Assembly: GCF_013304445.1 (NCBI RefSeq)
Contig: NZ_JAAITA010000012.1
Location: forward strand, 1 to 64,000
Direction: 5' to 3'
DNA: 64,000 nt
Source: Blautia hansenii
GTDB taxonomy: Bacteria > Bacillota > Clostridia > Lachnospirales > Lachnospiraceae
Every line of letters starts with the position of its first letter. Position 1 is the stretch's first letter. Both the position numbers and the translations under genes were made by a program. Below the pieces are notes generated by a model that saw only the letters and a program-made list of their open reading frames with translations, was not told where the DNA came from and ran no database searches. Shown here piece after piece: positions 44,145-53,240 of this stretch.

Positions 44145-45056
44145 TTAATATTTCAGGCGCATAACCAAATCCTGGGGATAATCTCCGAAACAGTTCCCAA
44201 AAATATTCACACCCCCTACATGCTCTGCGTCCTCCTTAATGCCGATGCGCACTGACACATAAGGTCCCTCGGCCAAAGCATACGCTTCAATTCCCCGTCC
44301 GCTGACCTGCAGACCGTCCAGGTAAGTACCGGTCTCATCAATGTGCCAGTTTTTCAGATTACCATACTGGCTGTTTTTATCTTCCCACCAGTCCGGATTT
44401 AACTTCCCCCTTCTCCCTCCAAAATCCGAAGGGCAAGTCCAGGTTCCCGCCTCTATGCCGTTAATCCAGAGTGTGATATCCGAAGGACAGTCCAGATTGT
44501 AATCCGCTGTTTCTGAACATAACTCTGCAGAAAAATCCAGAGACTTTACCGGCTCCTTCTGCATACCCGCATTGGGGAAACGGTATTCCAGATAACCGGA
44601 GGAAAACCACACCAGCTTGGCCGTGGTCCGTCTGGGGTCGTAAAAGCAGCGCGGCTCATCCTCTCCGTCAATATACTCTTCTTCATTTACCATACCGCAG
44701 GTAGGAGTAATTTTATAATCCACATAATTTCCTACAGGCATGGAAATCACTTCTTCCCTCTGCTCCTTGGATTTTTTCTGTAAATCCAGCACCACACTGG
44801 TTTCCTGACGGATACACAGCTTCATGTAGCCCCGAATACCCGGCTTTAGCTCTGTGCGGATAAGTTCCGCCTCCTCCAGCACCCGTACATGAAGCGCTGC
44901 GGAAGAAGCAGGAATGTTCAAAAACTCTGCAATTTCATTGACACACAAAGGTCCTTCCTGCAGAAGTCCCAGAATTTTCAGTCTGATTTCCGAAGACAGC
45001 GCCTTTCCAAGTGCCATCAATTCCTTTTCCTCTTCCAGATTGATTCGTTTACCCAT
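44145..45056 (-). CDS. ArsR-type helix-turn-helix protein with a long C-terminal domain
   Basis: 303 residues. Residues 10-85 form a winged helix of ArsR type (SSEIRLKILGLLQEGPLCVNEIAEFLNIPASSAALHVRVLEEAELI). The remaining 220 residues are a predicted beta-rich domain with several Trp and Gly turns (NPDWWEDKNSQYGNLKNWHID, GRGIEAYALAEGPYVSVRIG, ending FGDYPQDLVMRLKY) that looks like a ligand-binding sandwich, much longer than normal ArsR (about 100 residues). Effector unknown; carbohydrate sensing is only a guess, suggested by the galT gene just downstream. Weakly similar regulators exist in Lachnospiraceae. Confidence 0.8.
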   Translation of the reverse strand: MGKRINLEEEKELMALGKALSSEIRLKILGLLQEGPLCVNEIAEFLNIPASSAALHVRVLEEAELIRTELKPGIRGYMKLCIRQETSVVLDLQKKSKEQREEVISMPVGNYVDYKITPTCGMVNEEEYIDGEDEPRCFYDPRRTTAKLVWFSSGYLEYRFPNAGMQKEPVKSLDFSAELCSETADYNLDCPSDITLWINGIEAGTWTCPSDFGGRRGKLNPDWWEDKNSQYGNLKNWHIDETGTYLDGLQVSGRGIEAYALAEGPYVSVRIGIKEDAEHVGGVNIFGNCFGDYPQDLVMRLKY

Positions 45057-45133
45057 TTTGCAACACCCTCGCTGTTCTTAAATCTCTTTTCTTCATTGTA
45101 CCCTCGCCCCTCCCGCCTTGTCAATGACACAAG

Positions 45134-45159
45134 CAAAAACACCCCGGATTTCTCCGGGG
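45134..45159 (-). terminator. Terminator of the GntR-ABC transporter operon
   Basis: CCCCGGA-gaaa-TCCGGGG followed by TGTTTTTGC on the minus strand, 20 bases after the permease stop codon. Confidence 0.9.
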
Positions 45160-45177
45160 CGCCTGCTATACAAACGG

Positions 45178-47292
45178 TTAGTCAAAATTCAGATTTTTCA
45201 GAATGTCTTCCACACTTTCATCCCCCATAAGATATACATTCGGAGATGCGTATTCTCTGTTTTTCCATAAAATGTTTACCATAATATCATATTCCACACG
45301 ACTGTCCACACCATAGCGACAGTCCTCATAAGTAAGATGCTCGGAGAGTGTTTCTATCTGGGCATTGTCTTTGATTTCTACAGTCTTCTCCTGCTCTTCG
45401 TTCCAGAAACTCAGAGTCAGAGCCTCAACCTGCTCACTATCTATGGTTACCAATACCTCTTCTCCCGCTTCTTTTAAAAGTCCCATGGTCTTTGTAAAGT
45501 TCTCATAAATCGGAAGGGAGTAGCTGGTGGTATACGTATCGTTTCCATAATCCTTCCGCTCTTTTTCTGTTATCAAATAACCCACAACCCGGTTTTCGCA
45601 GCTTTCCTGAAAACTCATATTTTCCAGTTCTGTCTTATACGTCTTGTAAATTTCTTCCAGCTCGCTTCTGCCCCCGGAAATCTGTTTTCTCGACTCATAA
45701 AAAGTATCCAGGTATAAATAATCTATGTCCTCTGCCTTCTGATAGCTGGTGGGCAGCATTTTTTCCCTGTAACTCCAGTCATCATACACGGCTGTTATCT
45801 GAGAAATCACTTCTTCGGTTTCCGGAATCATATAAGCCCGGTAAACGGTTCTGCCTGATTTCAGATGATAAGCCACATACACGGAAACAAGGGTTTCTCC
45901 CTGACTGTTCTGATTTGTAACATAATCCATAGGAGTTGCATACACAGACTCTCTTAATTCCGGCGCTGTCCCATAATCTATCTTTTTTTCTTCTCTGCTG
46001 GCTTCTACTCCCATTTTTGCCAATTCATATATAGGTGCAAAGTCTTTTATCCTGGTTTTTTTCAGGAAATCACCCTCTGCATTTCTGTAATTGGTAAAAT
46101 AGTCTTCACTATAGGAAAATCTTCCATTGATGCTTGGGAAATACACGGACATAGTTTCTATTTTTTCTTTTTTCGGAAGATAAGAATCATACCCTGTAAT
46201 ATCCATCTTATAGCCCGTCAGCACAAGAAGCACCGCAGCCAGCACCATGCCTGACGAAACACGGGGACGCAGGCTTTTTCTAAGATCCATGGTATACAAA
46301 AATTCAAAAGCCACGGACAGAACCAAGCTTACAATCAATACGGCAATCACCAGCCAGACAAAACTGTGTGTCATACCGGAACTGAAAAGCAGGGCCGTCA
46401 CAAGAGCAATGGGAATGATACAGCAGACCTTAATCAACGGCTGCAACTTCTGAAAAGCAATGGCTTTATGATAGCTTTCCGACGGACGGATTTTATAAAT
46501 ACAGATATCCGCTGCAAGAAGTACCACAGCCAGCACCACATGCAGAATTATCAACTGTTTCTGCAGCTGGGGCGCAATTAGCAGGGTATCCGCAACACCA
46601 ATATAAGAAATTACAGGACTTAAAAAATATTCCATACTGGAATTTCCGAAATTCCCCATGGTATATAAAAAACGATCATTCAACATCTGATAAGCCATAT
46701 ACACCAGCCAGCCATAACTCATCATGCCCAAAAAGGCCAGAAGCGCTGTAAACAGATTTCCCGTAAGCAAAACAGCAAGTATAGCCGCACTGTAAATCAC
46801 CACAAAGAATAAAATGTGAATCCCCATGGCTTGAAACAGCGTTGCCGCCGTCTGTTCGCTGAAACCACCGTAAACCGCACCTACCAGGCAGGTCAAAGCC
46901 ACGGATACCAGATACGGCAGCAGGAAGGTCAAAAATCCACTGGAGAAGGAAATCATAAAAAGTTCCTCTCTCTTTAAGGGCAGGCTGTGGTAAAAGTCAG
47001 TCTTCTTTCCTGCATGCAGGTAGGAAAAACCCGTCATAGCCAGCAGCACAGCCGCGCCGATAACCACTATCTGTACACCCGGATTGGTGGAATCCAGGCA
47101 TTTTAAAAGCATCTCCTGCGAGGAATTCAAAGAACTTCCCATAGCAGGGTACTGCAAAGGTGCCAGTTCCATCTGCATGATTGTGTAAGCAGGAAGCACA
47201 GCCAGCATGGACACAGACAGTAAAATCAGCAGATAAAAATTTCTGCGGATGTTTTCTTTTATGCTGTTAAATAAATAATTTCTTGATGTCAT
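45178..47292 (-). CDS. ABC transporter permease (DUF6449-like, large)
   Basis: 704 residues. The N-terminal ~370 residues hold around ten to twelve hydrophobic helices; the C-terminal ~330 residues are soluble, beginning near TGYDSYLPKKEKIETMSVYFPS, probably outside the cell. GGAGG lies nine bases before the ATG. It overlaps the end of the ATPase gene in the restored frame. The GntR regulator, ATPase and permease form one operon resembling YtrA-YtrB-type antibiotic-inducible transporters. Substrate unknown. Confidence 0.85.
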   Translation of the reverse strand: MTSRNYLFNSIKENIRRNFYLLILLSVSMLAVLPAYTIMQMELAPLQYPAMGSSLNSSQEMLLKCLDSTNPGVQIVVIGAAVLLAMTGFSYLHAGKKTDFYHSLPLKREELFMISFSSGFLTFLLPYLVSVALTCLVGAVYGGFSEQTAATLFQAMGIHILFFVVIYSAAILAVLLTGNLFTALLAFLGMMSYGWLVYMAYQMLNDRFLYTMGNFGNSSMEYFLSPVISYIGVADTLLIAPQLQKQLIILHVVLAVVLLAADICIYKIRPSESYHKAIAFQKLQPLIKVCCIIPIALVTALLFSSGMTHSFVWLVIAVLIVSLVLSVAFEFLYTMDLRKSLRPRVSSGMVLAAVLLVLTGYKMDITGYDSYLPKKEKIETMSVYFPSINGRFSYSEDYFTNYRNAEGDFLKKTRIKDFAPIYELAKMGVEASREEKKIDYGTAPELRESVYATPMDYVTNQNSQGETLVSVYVAYHLKSGRTVYRAYMIPETEEVISQITAVYDDWSYREKMLPTSYQKAEDIDYLYLDTFYESRKQISGGRSELEEIYKTYKTELENMSFQESCENRVVGYLITEKERKDYGNDTYTTSYSLPIYENFTKTMGLLKEAGEEVLVTIDSEQVEALTLSFWNEEQEKTVEIKDNAQIETLSEHLTYEDCRYGVDSRVEYDIMVNILWKNREYASPNVYLMGDESVEDILKNLNFD

Positions 47293-48170
47293 ATCCAGCT
47301 ACCTCCGTTTCGCTGATAAAGATTTCTTCTAAAGTAAGAGGAATGGCTTCTGCAAAAAGCGGGTTCTTCTTCTGAATTTTCTCCAGAATTTCTTCCTGCT
47401 CCCCCCCGCACAACCATAGTCAGCAGAGACAGCCTTTTCTCATACTGCATGATATCCAGTTCCCTCAGCAGCAGTTCTTCATCCGCGGCTTCAGAAAGCA
47501 CGCACTGCACTTTATGAATATGCAGCTTCATTTCCTCCACGTCCTTGGAAAGCAGCACACCGCCTCTGTGAAGCAGTCCCACATGGTCGCAGATGTCTTC
47601 CAGTTCCCTCAGGTTATGAGAGGCAATAATCGGGGTAAATTCCCTTTCTGATACCTCGTAGGCCAAAATACTCTTGGCAGCCTGGCGCATCACCGGATCC
47701 AGACCGTCAAAGGTTTCATCACAGAACAAATATTTCGTTCCTGCACAGACGCCCAGAAGCATGGCGGCCTGACGTTTCATACCCTTGGAAAACGTACTGA
47801 TTTTCCTCTTTTTTTCCAGTCCCAGTTTGTCTGCCAGCTTTTCCACACGGGCAACATCGTATCTCGGATAGTACATGGAAAAATATCTGGCCATATCGCA
47901 GATGCTGCTGTTTTGGAAGAAATAGGAGGAATCCGGCAAAAAGAAAATCTCTCTTTTGCAGGCGGGATTCTCATATACTTCCTGTCCGTCTACCAGAATC
48001 TTTCCGCTGTCCTGTCTGAGCACACCGGCCAGTATACGCAGCAGAGTACTTTTTCCAGCGCCGTTAGTGCCTGCCAGACCAAAAATACTATTGTCTGTAA
48101 TAGTCAGGGAAACTTCGTTCACTGCCTTTATTTCTCCGAATGTTTTGCACAGTTTTTCTGTTTTTATCAT
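47289..48170 (-). CDS. ABC transporter ATP-binding protein with a probable frameshift near its 3' end
   Basis: Residues 1-240 are a normal ATPase: Walker A GTNGAGKSTLLRIL, signature FSKGMKRQA, Walker B YLFCDETFDGLDP and SHNLRE. After VVRG the frame passes a run of seven G (plus strand C7 at 47401-47408 region) and the last ~45 residues (RGGAGRNSGENSEEE) look random. Removing one G gives a natural tail ending LEEIFISETEVAGYDIKKLFI-like, with stop at 47267, overlapping the permease start. So the open frame is probably truncated or wrong at its end, by a real mutation, a phase-variable run, or sequencing error. Signature and Walker motifs intact. RBS and GntR just upstream. Confidence 0.85.
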   Translation of the reverse strand: MIKTEKLCKTFGEIKAVNEVSLTITDNSIFGLAGTNGAGKSTLLRILAGVLRQDSGKILVDGQEVYENPACKREIFFLPDSSYFFQNSSICDMARYFSMYYPRYDVARVEKLADKLGLEKKRKISTFSKGMKRQAAMLLGVCAGTKYLFCDETFDGLDPVMRQAAKSILAYEVSEREFTPIIASHNLRELEDICDHVGLLHRGGVLLSKDVEEMKLHIHKVQCVLSEAADEELLLRELDIMQYEKRLSLLTMVVRGGAGRNSGENSEEEPAFCRSHSSYFRRNLYQRNGGSWI

Positions 48171-48538
48171 GATTTACCCTCCTCATAGAACTCCGCTGCT
48201 TTTTCCAGACAAAGTTCTTTTGGTATTTCCAGTTCCCGTCCTTCCCGTATCAGTTTCTTCAATTTTTCAAAAAATACGGTCTTCTGTTCTTCTTTCAATG
48301 CTTGATTTCCTGAAACAAAATTCCCCTTTCCCTTTACCGGATAAATGTATCCCTGCTGTTCCAGAATGGTATACGCTTTCTGAATGGTATTGGGATTGAT
48401 AGAAAGTTCTGTTGCCAAAGAACGAACCGACGGCATCTTGGTATCTGCCTCCATAATTCCTTTTACAATCAGCATCTGAAACCGTTCTACAATCTGCTCG
48501 TATATGGGCTTTCGGTTCTGATAATCAATAACAATCAA
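48167..48538 (-). CDS. GntR-family transcriptional regulator (YtrA type)
   Basis: 123 residues: N-terminal winged helix (KPIYEQIVERFQMLIVKGIM, MPSVRSLATELSINPNTIQKAYTILEQQGYIY) and a short C-terminal helix, without a large effector domain, so it is the short YtrA-type. It overlaps the ATPase start by 4 bp and likely represses its own operon through the palindrome at 48570-48606. GGAGG precedes the ATG. Confidence 0.93.
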   Translation of the reverse strand: MIVIDYQNRKPIYEQIVERFQMLIVKGIMEADTKMPSVRSLATELSINPNTIQKAYTILEQQGYIYPVKGKGNFVSGNQALKEEQKTVFFEKLKKLIREGRELEIPKELCLEKAAEFYEEGKS

Positions 48539-48569
48539 AATGTTTCCTCCTTTCCCAAAATAGAGTTCC

Positions 48570-48606
48570 GTATTAAGTGTACTAACATTATTAGTACACT
48601 TAATAC
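48570..48606 (-). promoter_or_regulatory. Operator: perfect 16-bp inverted repeat for the GntR repressor
   Basis: GTATTAAGTGTACTAA and its exact complement TTAGTACACTTAATAC are separated by five bases. It lies just past the -10 box, over the predicted start site. The AGTGTACTAA core resembles YtrA-type operators. It could also form a hairpin in the leader RNA. Confidence 0.8.
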
Positions 48607-48633
48607 TTTATAAGAGAAAGAGTGATTTGTCAA
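48605..48633 (-). promoter_or_regulatory. Promoter of the GntR-ABC operon
   Basis: Consensus TTGACA and TAAAGT with a 17-base spacer on the minus strand (alternative TATAAA at 15). The -10 overlaps the edge of the inverted repeat. Confidence 0.7.
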
Positions 48634-48692
48634 GACCAAATTGTACATATAGGAACAAAAGCGAGTAGAAGAAATACATATTTTTAAATACG

Positions 48693-48729
48693 AAAAAAGT
48701 GCAAATCTTTTTTTCATTTGCACTTTTTT
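48693..48729 (-). terminator. Terminator after the hydroxyacid dehydrogenase gene
   Basis: AAAAAAGTGCAAAT and ATTTGCACTTTTTT pair perfectly with a nine-base loop. It terminates the dehydrogenase transcript before the GntR operon. Confidence 0.9.
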
Positions 48730-48793
48730 CCAATTTACCATTTCCCTTATGAATTTGTTTTGAAAAGTTCGAACCTTTTTCTGTTCTATCTTT

Positions 48794-49744
48794 TTATGGC
48801 TCTCCTATGACATTCTGAGGAGCGCCCTCCTGCCATGCTTTCACATTCTGAAAAGCAATATGCGCCCGTTTTACCATGGCCTCTTTTGTGGCAAAGGCCA
48901 CATGTGGCGTCACAAGGGTATTTTTTGCATGAAACAGAGGGTGGTCTTTAGACACCGGTGGCTCTGTCTCAAACACATCGACCGCAGCCCCTGCGATTTT
49001 CCCCTGGTTTAAGGCTTCGGCCAAAGCCTCGCTGTCCACCACCGGACCTCTTGCCGTATTAATCAGCACAGCACTTTTCTTCATAAGCGCCAGATTTTCC
49101 CGGCAAATCAGATGGTGTGTCTCCTTTGTCAAAGGTGTGTGCAGAGATACAATGTCACAGGTGCCCAAAAGTTCCTCTAACGGCATGTAATGTACCCAGT
49201 CAATTTCCTTTTCCGTCCTGCTGTAAGCATAGACTTCACAGCCAAAAGCATGAGCAAGCCGCGCCACCCGCAGTCCGATGGCTCCGGTTCCCACTATGCC
49301 GAATTTCTTTCCGGCCAATTCAAAGCCTACTAACCCGTCCTTGGTTCCCTCCCGGCGTACCGCCTCATTGCAGGCAGGAATGTTCCGGTAAAGGGAAAGC
49401 AGCATGCCAAACACCAAATCTGCCACAGCCACGGTGGAATATCCGGCACAGTTGCAGACCGTCACGCCCTTTTCCCTGCAGGCTTCCAAATCAATATGGT
49501 CTACGCCGGTAAAGGCTACTGAAAGCAGTTTCAGCTTCTGAAAACCCCGAATCACCTGCCCGTTTAAGGGAAGATTGGCAACTACTACCACATCTGCGTC
49601 CCGCCCTCTTTCAATCAATATCTCCGTATCCGTCACTCTGGTATCGTAACACACCAGCTCTGCGGACTTGGGAAGTTTTTCCTCTGCAATGGACAAAAGC
49701 TGTTCTTTTTCCACACCCAGAGGTTCTATCACTACAATTTTCAT
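48794..49744 (-). CDS. D-2-hydroxyacid dehydrogenase family protein
   Basis: 316 residues, NAD-dependent. The Rossmann motif is GIVGTGAIGLRVARLA; the catalytic residues are in LINTARG (Arg), FETEPP (Glu) and VTPHVAFAT (His). Possible substrates are glycerate, lactate, 3-phosphoglycerate or related oxo-acids; sequence alone does not decide. It lies 12 bp downstream of aspartokinase and ends in a terminator, so the two are probably one transcript. Confidence 0.9.
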   Translation of the reverse strand: MKIVVIEPLGVEKEQLLSIAEEKLPKSAELVCYDTRVTDTEILIERGRDADVVVVANLPLNGQVIRGFQKLKLLSVAFTGVDHIDLEACREKGVTVCNCAGYSTVAVADLVFGMLLSLYRNIPACNEAVRREGTKDGLVGFELAGKKFGIVGTGAIGLRVARLAHAFGCEVYAYSRTEKEIDWVHYMPLEELLGTCDIVSLHTPLTKETHHLICRENLALMKKSAVLINTARGPVVDSEALAEALNQGKIAGAAVDVFETEPPVSKDHPLFHAKNTLVTPHVAFATKEAMVKRAHIAFQNVKAWQEGAPQNVIGEP

Positions 49745-49756
49745 ATTCTATGCCTC

Positions 49757-51073
49757 TTAAACCTGTGTCTCTACGAAAATATCGTAAATGGCCTTAATCG
49801 CCGGTTCAAAATCTTCGTCTTTTACGCCTACAATGACATTCAGCTCACTGGAGCCCTGGTCAATCATACGCACATTGACATTCGCATGGGCAAGAGCCGC
49901 GAAAATTCTGGCGGCGGTACCGCGGTTGGAACGCATGCCTCTTCCCACAACGGCAACCAGAGACAAATCCGTTTCCAGTTCCATATAATCCGGCTTCACA
50001 GCTCTGTGAATTCCGGCAATCACCTGCTGCTCTTTTTCCGCAAATTCATCCTGATGAATAAAGATAGTCATAGTGTCAATCCCGGAAGGTACATGTTCAA
50101 AGGAAATTCCCTGTTCCTCCAACACCTGCAAAACTTTGCGTCCAAAGCCGATTTCCGAATTCATCATGGATTTTTCAATAAACAGCGAACAGAATCCCTT
50201 CTTGCCTGCGATACCGGTAATGGTATACGGCGGCTTTTTGCAGGTATCCTCCACAATCATAGTACCGTCTTCTTCCGGCGCATTGGTATTCTTAATATTA
50301 ATCGGGATTCCGGCTTTTCTGACAGGGAAAATCGCATCTTCGTGAAGTACGGTAGCGCCCATGTAGGAAAGCTCTCTTAATTCTCTGTAGGTAATGGTGT
50401 CAATGGATTTGGGATTGTTGATGATTCTGGGGTCTGTCACCATAACCCCGGATACGTCTGTCCAGTTTTCATACAATTCCACATCTAATGCTCCTGCAAT
50501 AATGGAACCTGTAATGTCCGAGCCGCCTCTGGAAAACGTCTTAATTTCCCCGTTTTCTTTTGCACCGTAAAAACCGGGAACTACGGCTTCTGTCACGTCT
50601 TTCAGCCTTTTTGCCACTAAGGCTTCCGTAATCTCTGCGTCAAACTGTCCGTTTCCGTCAAAGCGAATCATTTCTGCCGGATCTACAAAGGTAAAGCCCA
50701 GATAATCCGCCATAATTTTACCGTTTAAATATTCTCCTCGGGAAGCCGCGTACTCTTCCCCAATCTGCTGTCTGAAGTTTTCCTCCAGAATTTTAAAATC
50801 CTCTTCCAAAGACAGAGACAATTCCAAACCGTCAATAATCTCTTGATAGCGGCTCTTAATTTCTGCCAGTACCTTCTGAAAAATCTCTTCATTGGCGGCG
50901 CGGTAACACGCATACAATAAATCCGTTACCTTTGTATCTTCTGAAAAGCGTTTGCCCGGTGCAGAAGGTACCACATATCTTCTGGTTCCGTCTGCGCGGA
51001 TGATTGCGCCTACTTTTTTAAACTGCTCCGCACTGGCCAGTGAACTTCCTCCGAACTTTACAACTTTCTTCAT
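49757..51073 (-). CDS. lysC: Aspartate kinase
   Basis: First step of the lysine/threonine/methionine branch. 438 residues: KFGGSSLASAEQFKK at the N-terminus, RGGSDITGSIIAGALD and ENWTDVSGVMVTDPRII in the kinase core, then two ACT domains (SLFIEKSMMNSEIG and VAVVGRGMRSNRGTAARIFAAL) for feedback control. GGAGG precedes the ATG. Own promoter. No lysine riboswitch is visible upstream, so regulation is probably by feedback. Confidence 0.95.
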   Translation of the reverse strand: MKKVVKFGGSSLASAEQFKKVGAIIRADGTRRYVVPSAPGKRFSEDTKVTDLLYACYRAANEEIFQKVLAEIKSRYQEIIDGLELSLSLEEDFKILEENFRQQIGEEYAASRGEYLNGKIMADYLGFTFVDPAEMIRFDGNGQFDAEITEALVAKRLKDVTEAVVPGFYGAKENGEIKTFSRGGSDITGSIIAGALDVELYENWTDVSGVMVTDPRIINNPKSIDTITYRELRELSYMGATVLHEDAIFPVRKAGIPINIKNTNAPEEDGTMIVEDTCKKPPYTITGIAGKKGFCSLFIEKSMMNSEIGFGRKVLQVLEEQGISFEHVPSGIDTMTIFIHQDEFAEKEQQVIAGIHRAVKPDYMELETDLSLVAVVGRGMRSNRGTAARIFAALAHANVNVRMIDQGSSELNVIVGVKDEDFEPAIKAIYDIFVETQV

Positions 51074-51108
51074 CTCATATCCTCCTCACATAATGCTGCA
51101 TAGCATAA

Positions 51109-51137
51109 ATAATATAATTTCTCCCCGCAAATGTCCA
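51109..51137 (-). promoter_or_regulatory. Promoter of lysC
   Basis: TGGACA and TATTAT with a 17-base spacer on the minus strand; a small GCATAATGCTGCATAGC repeat region follows before the ribosome-binding site. Confidence 0.65.
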
Positions 51138-51220
51138 GTATTTTCTACAGATTTCCCCTAGAAACATCAATTTGACAAATCCTTCATTTCTATAGTTTAT
51201 GACAGATATGCCAAGGCGTT

Positions 51221-51266
51221 ATAAAAGAGGGCAGATGACCTGATTTTCTCAAGCATCTGCCCTCTT
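51221..51266 (-). terminator. Terminator after pyrI
   Basis: AAGAGGGCAGATG and CATCTGCCCTCTT pair perfectly, followed by TTATAACG on the minus strand. Confidence 0.9.
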
Positions 51267-51285
51267 CTTTGTTGCCTTTGCCTCT

Positions 51286-51723
51286 TTATTTGTTGCGGTT
51301 TCCCCTGTATTTTTCTTCACAATATTTGCAGCGGTATACTTCCTTTTCCGGGTCAGCCAGAATAAACACATGGTCCAACTCCTGCTCAATGGAAGTAATG
51401 CAGCGCGGGTTTTTGCATTTGATGACATTTCGGATTTCTTTTGGAAGATGCAGGTCTTTCTTTTCCACAATCTCCCCGTCCTTAATAATATTCACCGTAA
51501 TGTTATGGTCAATAAATCCCAGAATATCCAAATCCAAGGTATCGATAGGACATTCTACCTTAATAATATCCTTGCGCCCCATTTTTCCGCTTCTGGCATT
51601 TTTAATAATGGCCACACAGCAGTCCAGTTTATCCAGCGCTAAATCGTGGTAAATGGTCATACTCTTTCCGGCTTTGATATGGTCTAATACCACACCTTCA
51701 CTTAAACGTCCTACATTTAACAT
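51286..51723 (-). CDS. pyrI: Aspartate carbamoyltransferase regulatory subunit
   Basis: 145 residues. N-terminal nucleotide-binding part ([19 protein letters not shown]) and a C-terminal zinc domain with the four cysteines in CKNPRCITS and YRCKYCE. It gives allosteric control to PyrB by nucleotides. It overlaps pyrB by 7 bp, so expression is coupled. Confidence 0.97.
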   Translation of the reverse strand: MLNVGRLSEGVVLDHIKAGKSMTIYHDLALDKLDCCVAIIKNARSGKMGRKDIIKVECPIDTLDLDILGFIDHNITVNIIKDGEIVEKKDLHLPKEIRNVIKCKNPRCITSIEQELDHVFILADPEKEVYRCKYCEEKYRGNRNK

Positions 51724-52643
51724 AAGTCTACCCCCATTCCCAATAAACTCAGCATCAGCGCCATACGAACATAAACACCGTACTGCACCTGTTTGAAATA
51801 AGCAGCTCTTGGGTCAGCGTCCACTTCTACGGAAATCTCGTTTACTCTGGGCAGTGGATGAAGCACCAGCATATCCGGTCTTGCCAGTTCCATTTTGGCC
51901 TTGTCCAGAATATAGAAATCCTTCATGCGCACATAGTCCTCTTCATTAAAGAAACGCTCTTTCTGTACACGGGTCATATACAGCAAATCAAGAGAAGGCA
52001 TCGCATCCTCCAGACGCTCTACTTCTACAAATTCGTGACCGCTGGCTCTTAACACATCTTCTCTGATATAGTCCGGAATTTTCAGTTCTTCCGGTGAAAT
52101 CAGCACAAATTTTACACCTTCGTAACGCACCAGCGCCTCAATGAGCGAATGTACGGTTCTTCCGAATTTTAAATCTCCGCACAATCCTATGGTAATATGA
52201 TCCAGTCTTCCTTTTAAAGAACGAATGGTAAGTAAATCCGCCAATGTCTGTGTGGGATGCTGATGTCCGCCGTCTCCTGCATTGATAACCGGAATCCGGG
52301 AAGCCATAGACGCAACCAAAGGCGCACCTTCCTTTGGATGACGCATGGCGCAGATATCCGCATAACAGGATACAGTCCGAACCGTATCCGCAACACTCTC
52401 GCCTTTTGCCGCTGAACTGGAATTGGCGCTGGAAAATCCCAGAACTTTTCCGCCCAGACGCATCATGGCAGATTCAAAACTCAAACGAGTTCTTGTACTC
52501 GGTTCATAAAACAATGTTGCTAAAATTTTCCCATCACATTTGTGGGCATATTTTTCCGGATTTTTTTCAATGTCATTGGCAAGGTCCAGTACCTTTGCCA
52601 GCTCCTCTACGGATAAATCCAGTGGACTCATTAAATGTCTCAT
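51717..52643 (-). CDS. pyrB: Aspartate carbamoyltransferase catalytic subunit
   Basis: Commits carbamoyl phosphate and aspartate to pyrimidines. 308 residues with carbamoyl-phosphate loop [14 protein letters not shown], the catalytic [17 protein letters not shown], and [14 protein letters not shown]. An AGGAGG site precedes the ATG. Paired with pyrI; no further pyr genes in view. Confidence 0.97.
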   Translation of the reverse strand: MRHLMSPLDLSVEELAKVLDLANDIEKNPEKYAHKCDGKILATLFYEPSTRTRLSFESAMMRLGGKVLGFSSANSSSAAKGESVADTVRTVSCYADICAMRHPKEGAPLVASMASRIPVINAGDGGHQHPTQTLADLLTIRSLKGRLDHITIGLCGDLKFGRTVHSLIEALVRYEGVKFVLISPEELKIPDYIREDVLRASGHEFVEVERLEDAMPSLDLLYMTRVQKERFFNEEDYVRMKDFYILDKAKMELARPDMLVLHPLPRVNEISVEVDADPRAAYFKQVQYGVYVRMALMLSLLGMGVDLC

Positions 52644-52724
52644 AGATTACCTCCTAATGTGTACTCTCAGGATTTTGAACCCTTGTATCATCATATACCA
52701 CTTCTTTGTGTATTTCAAGAATTT

Positions 52725-53111
52725 TCACTTCTTTGCAGACAATAATTTTTCATATATCAGCCCTGTCAAAAACCACACAGGCGCATAATCCAAACGTATG
52801 ACGCCTTTGTAGTGGTACGGAGTGTTGCTGTAGTCCCAGGGACACATATCATAGTGTTTCAAAAACATACCTGTTCCGAATTCTGCGGCAAAAATTCCAG
52901 TCATGTAAATCCCGCCCCGGAAGATAATGGGAATTTTCTTCAAATGCCGTGACAAAGGGCCAATACAGGCGGCCATGCCATAGATGGGAAACATCCAAAG
53001 AGAAGACTGCCCCATCATTTTCCACTCCCTGTTGCCCAACGCATGCAGTCCGGTCCAGAGAATTTCCAGACACCAGCCTGCTGCCCCGCATTTGATAAAA
53101 TCGCTTTTCAT
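52725..53111 (-). CDS. Small membrane protein, putative ABC-transporter permease-like (CmpB-type)
   Basis: 128 residues, three to four hydrophobic segments with WCLEILWTGLHALGNREWKMMGQSSLWMFPIYG and a conserved middle CPWDYSNTPYHYKGVIRLDYAP. I recognise it as the putative ABC transporter permease (CmpB) family, whose actual function is unknown. Start at 53111 with GAGGAG nine bases upstream; upstream in-frame codons belong to the divergent promoter region. Monocistronic, divergent from pheA. Confidence 0.78.
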   Translation of the reverse strand: MKSDFIKCGAAGWCLEILWTGLHALGNREWKMMGQSSLWMFPIYGMAACIGPLSRHLKKIPIIFRGGIYMTGIFAAEFGTGMFLKHYDMCPWDYSNTPYHYKGVIRLDYAPVWFLTGLIYEKLLSAKK

Positions 53112-53177
53112 AACCAGCTGCTCCTCTTTCTTTTTGTCTTTATTATGGAATTTTCCGGGATATTTTATACAAAACAC

Positions 53178-53206
53178 TTGCACACAGTAAAGTGTCGGTG
53201 TATCAT
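53178..53206 (+). promoter_or_regulatory. Promoter of pheA
   Basis: TTGCAC and TATCAT with a 17-base spacer, about 35 bases before the ATG. No leader-peptide attenuator or T-box is visible in this short leader. Confidence 0.65.
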
Positions 53207-53240
53207 AAAGGTTACATTTATCAACAAGAGGAGGCTGCAT

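Noticed and set aside
48535-48741. 68-codon minus-strand frame upstream of the GntR gene
   Set aside because: It covers the promoter, operator and a terminator and has no ribosome-binding site or coding character.
51074-51285. Possible lysine riboswitch upstream of aspartokinase
   Set aside because: The gap is about 210 bp and is explained by the pyrI terminator and a promoter; no lysine aptamer blocks are visible.
53112-53240. Possible T-box or attenuator for pheA
   Set aside because: Only 129 bases lie between the divergent genes and no T-box sequence or leader terminator is seen.
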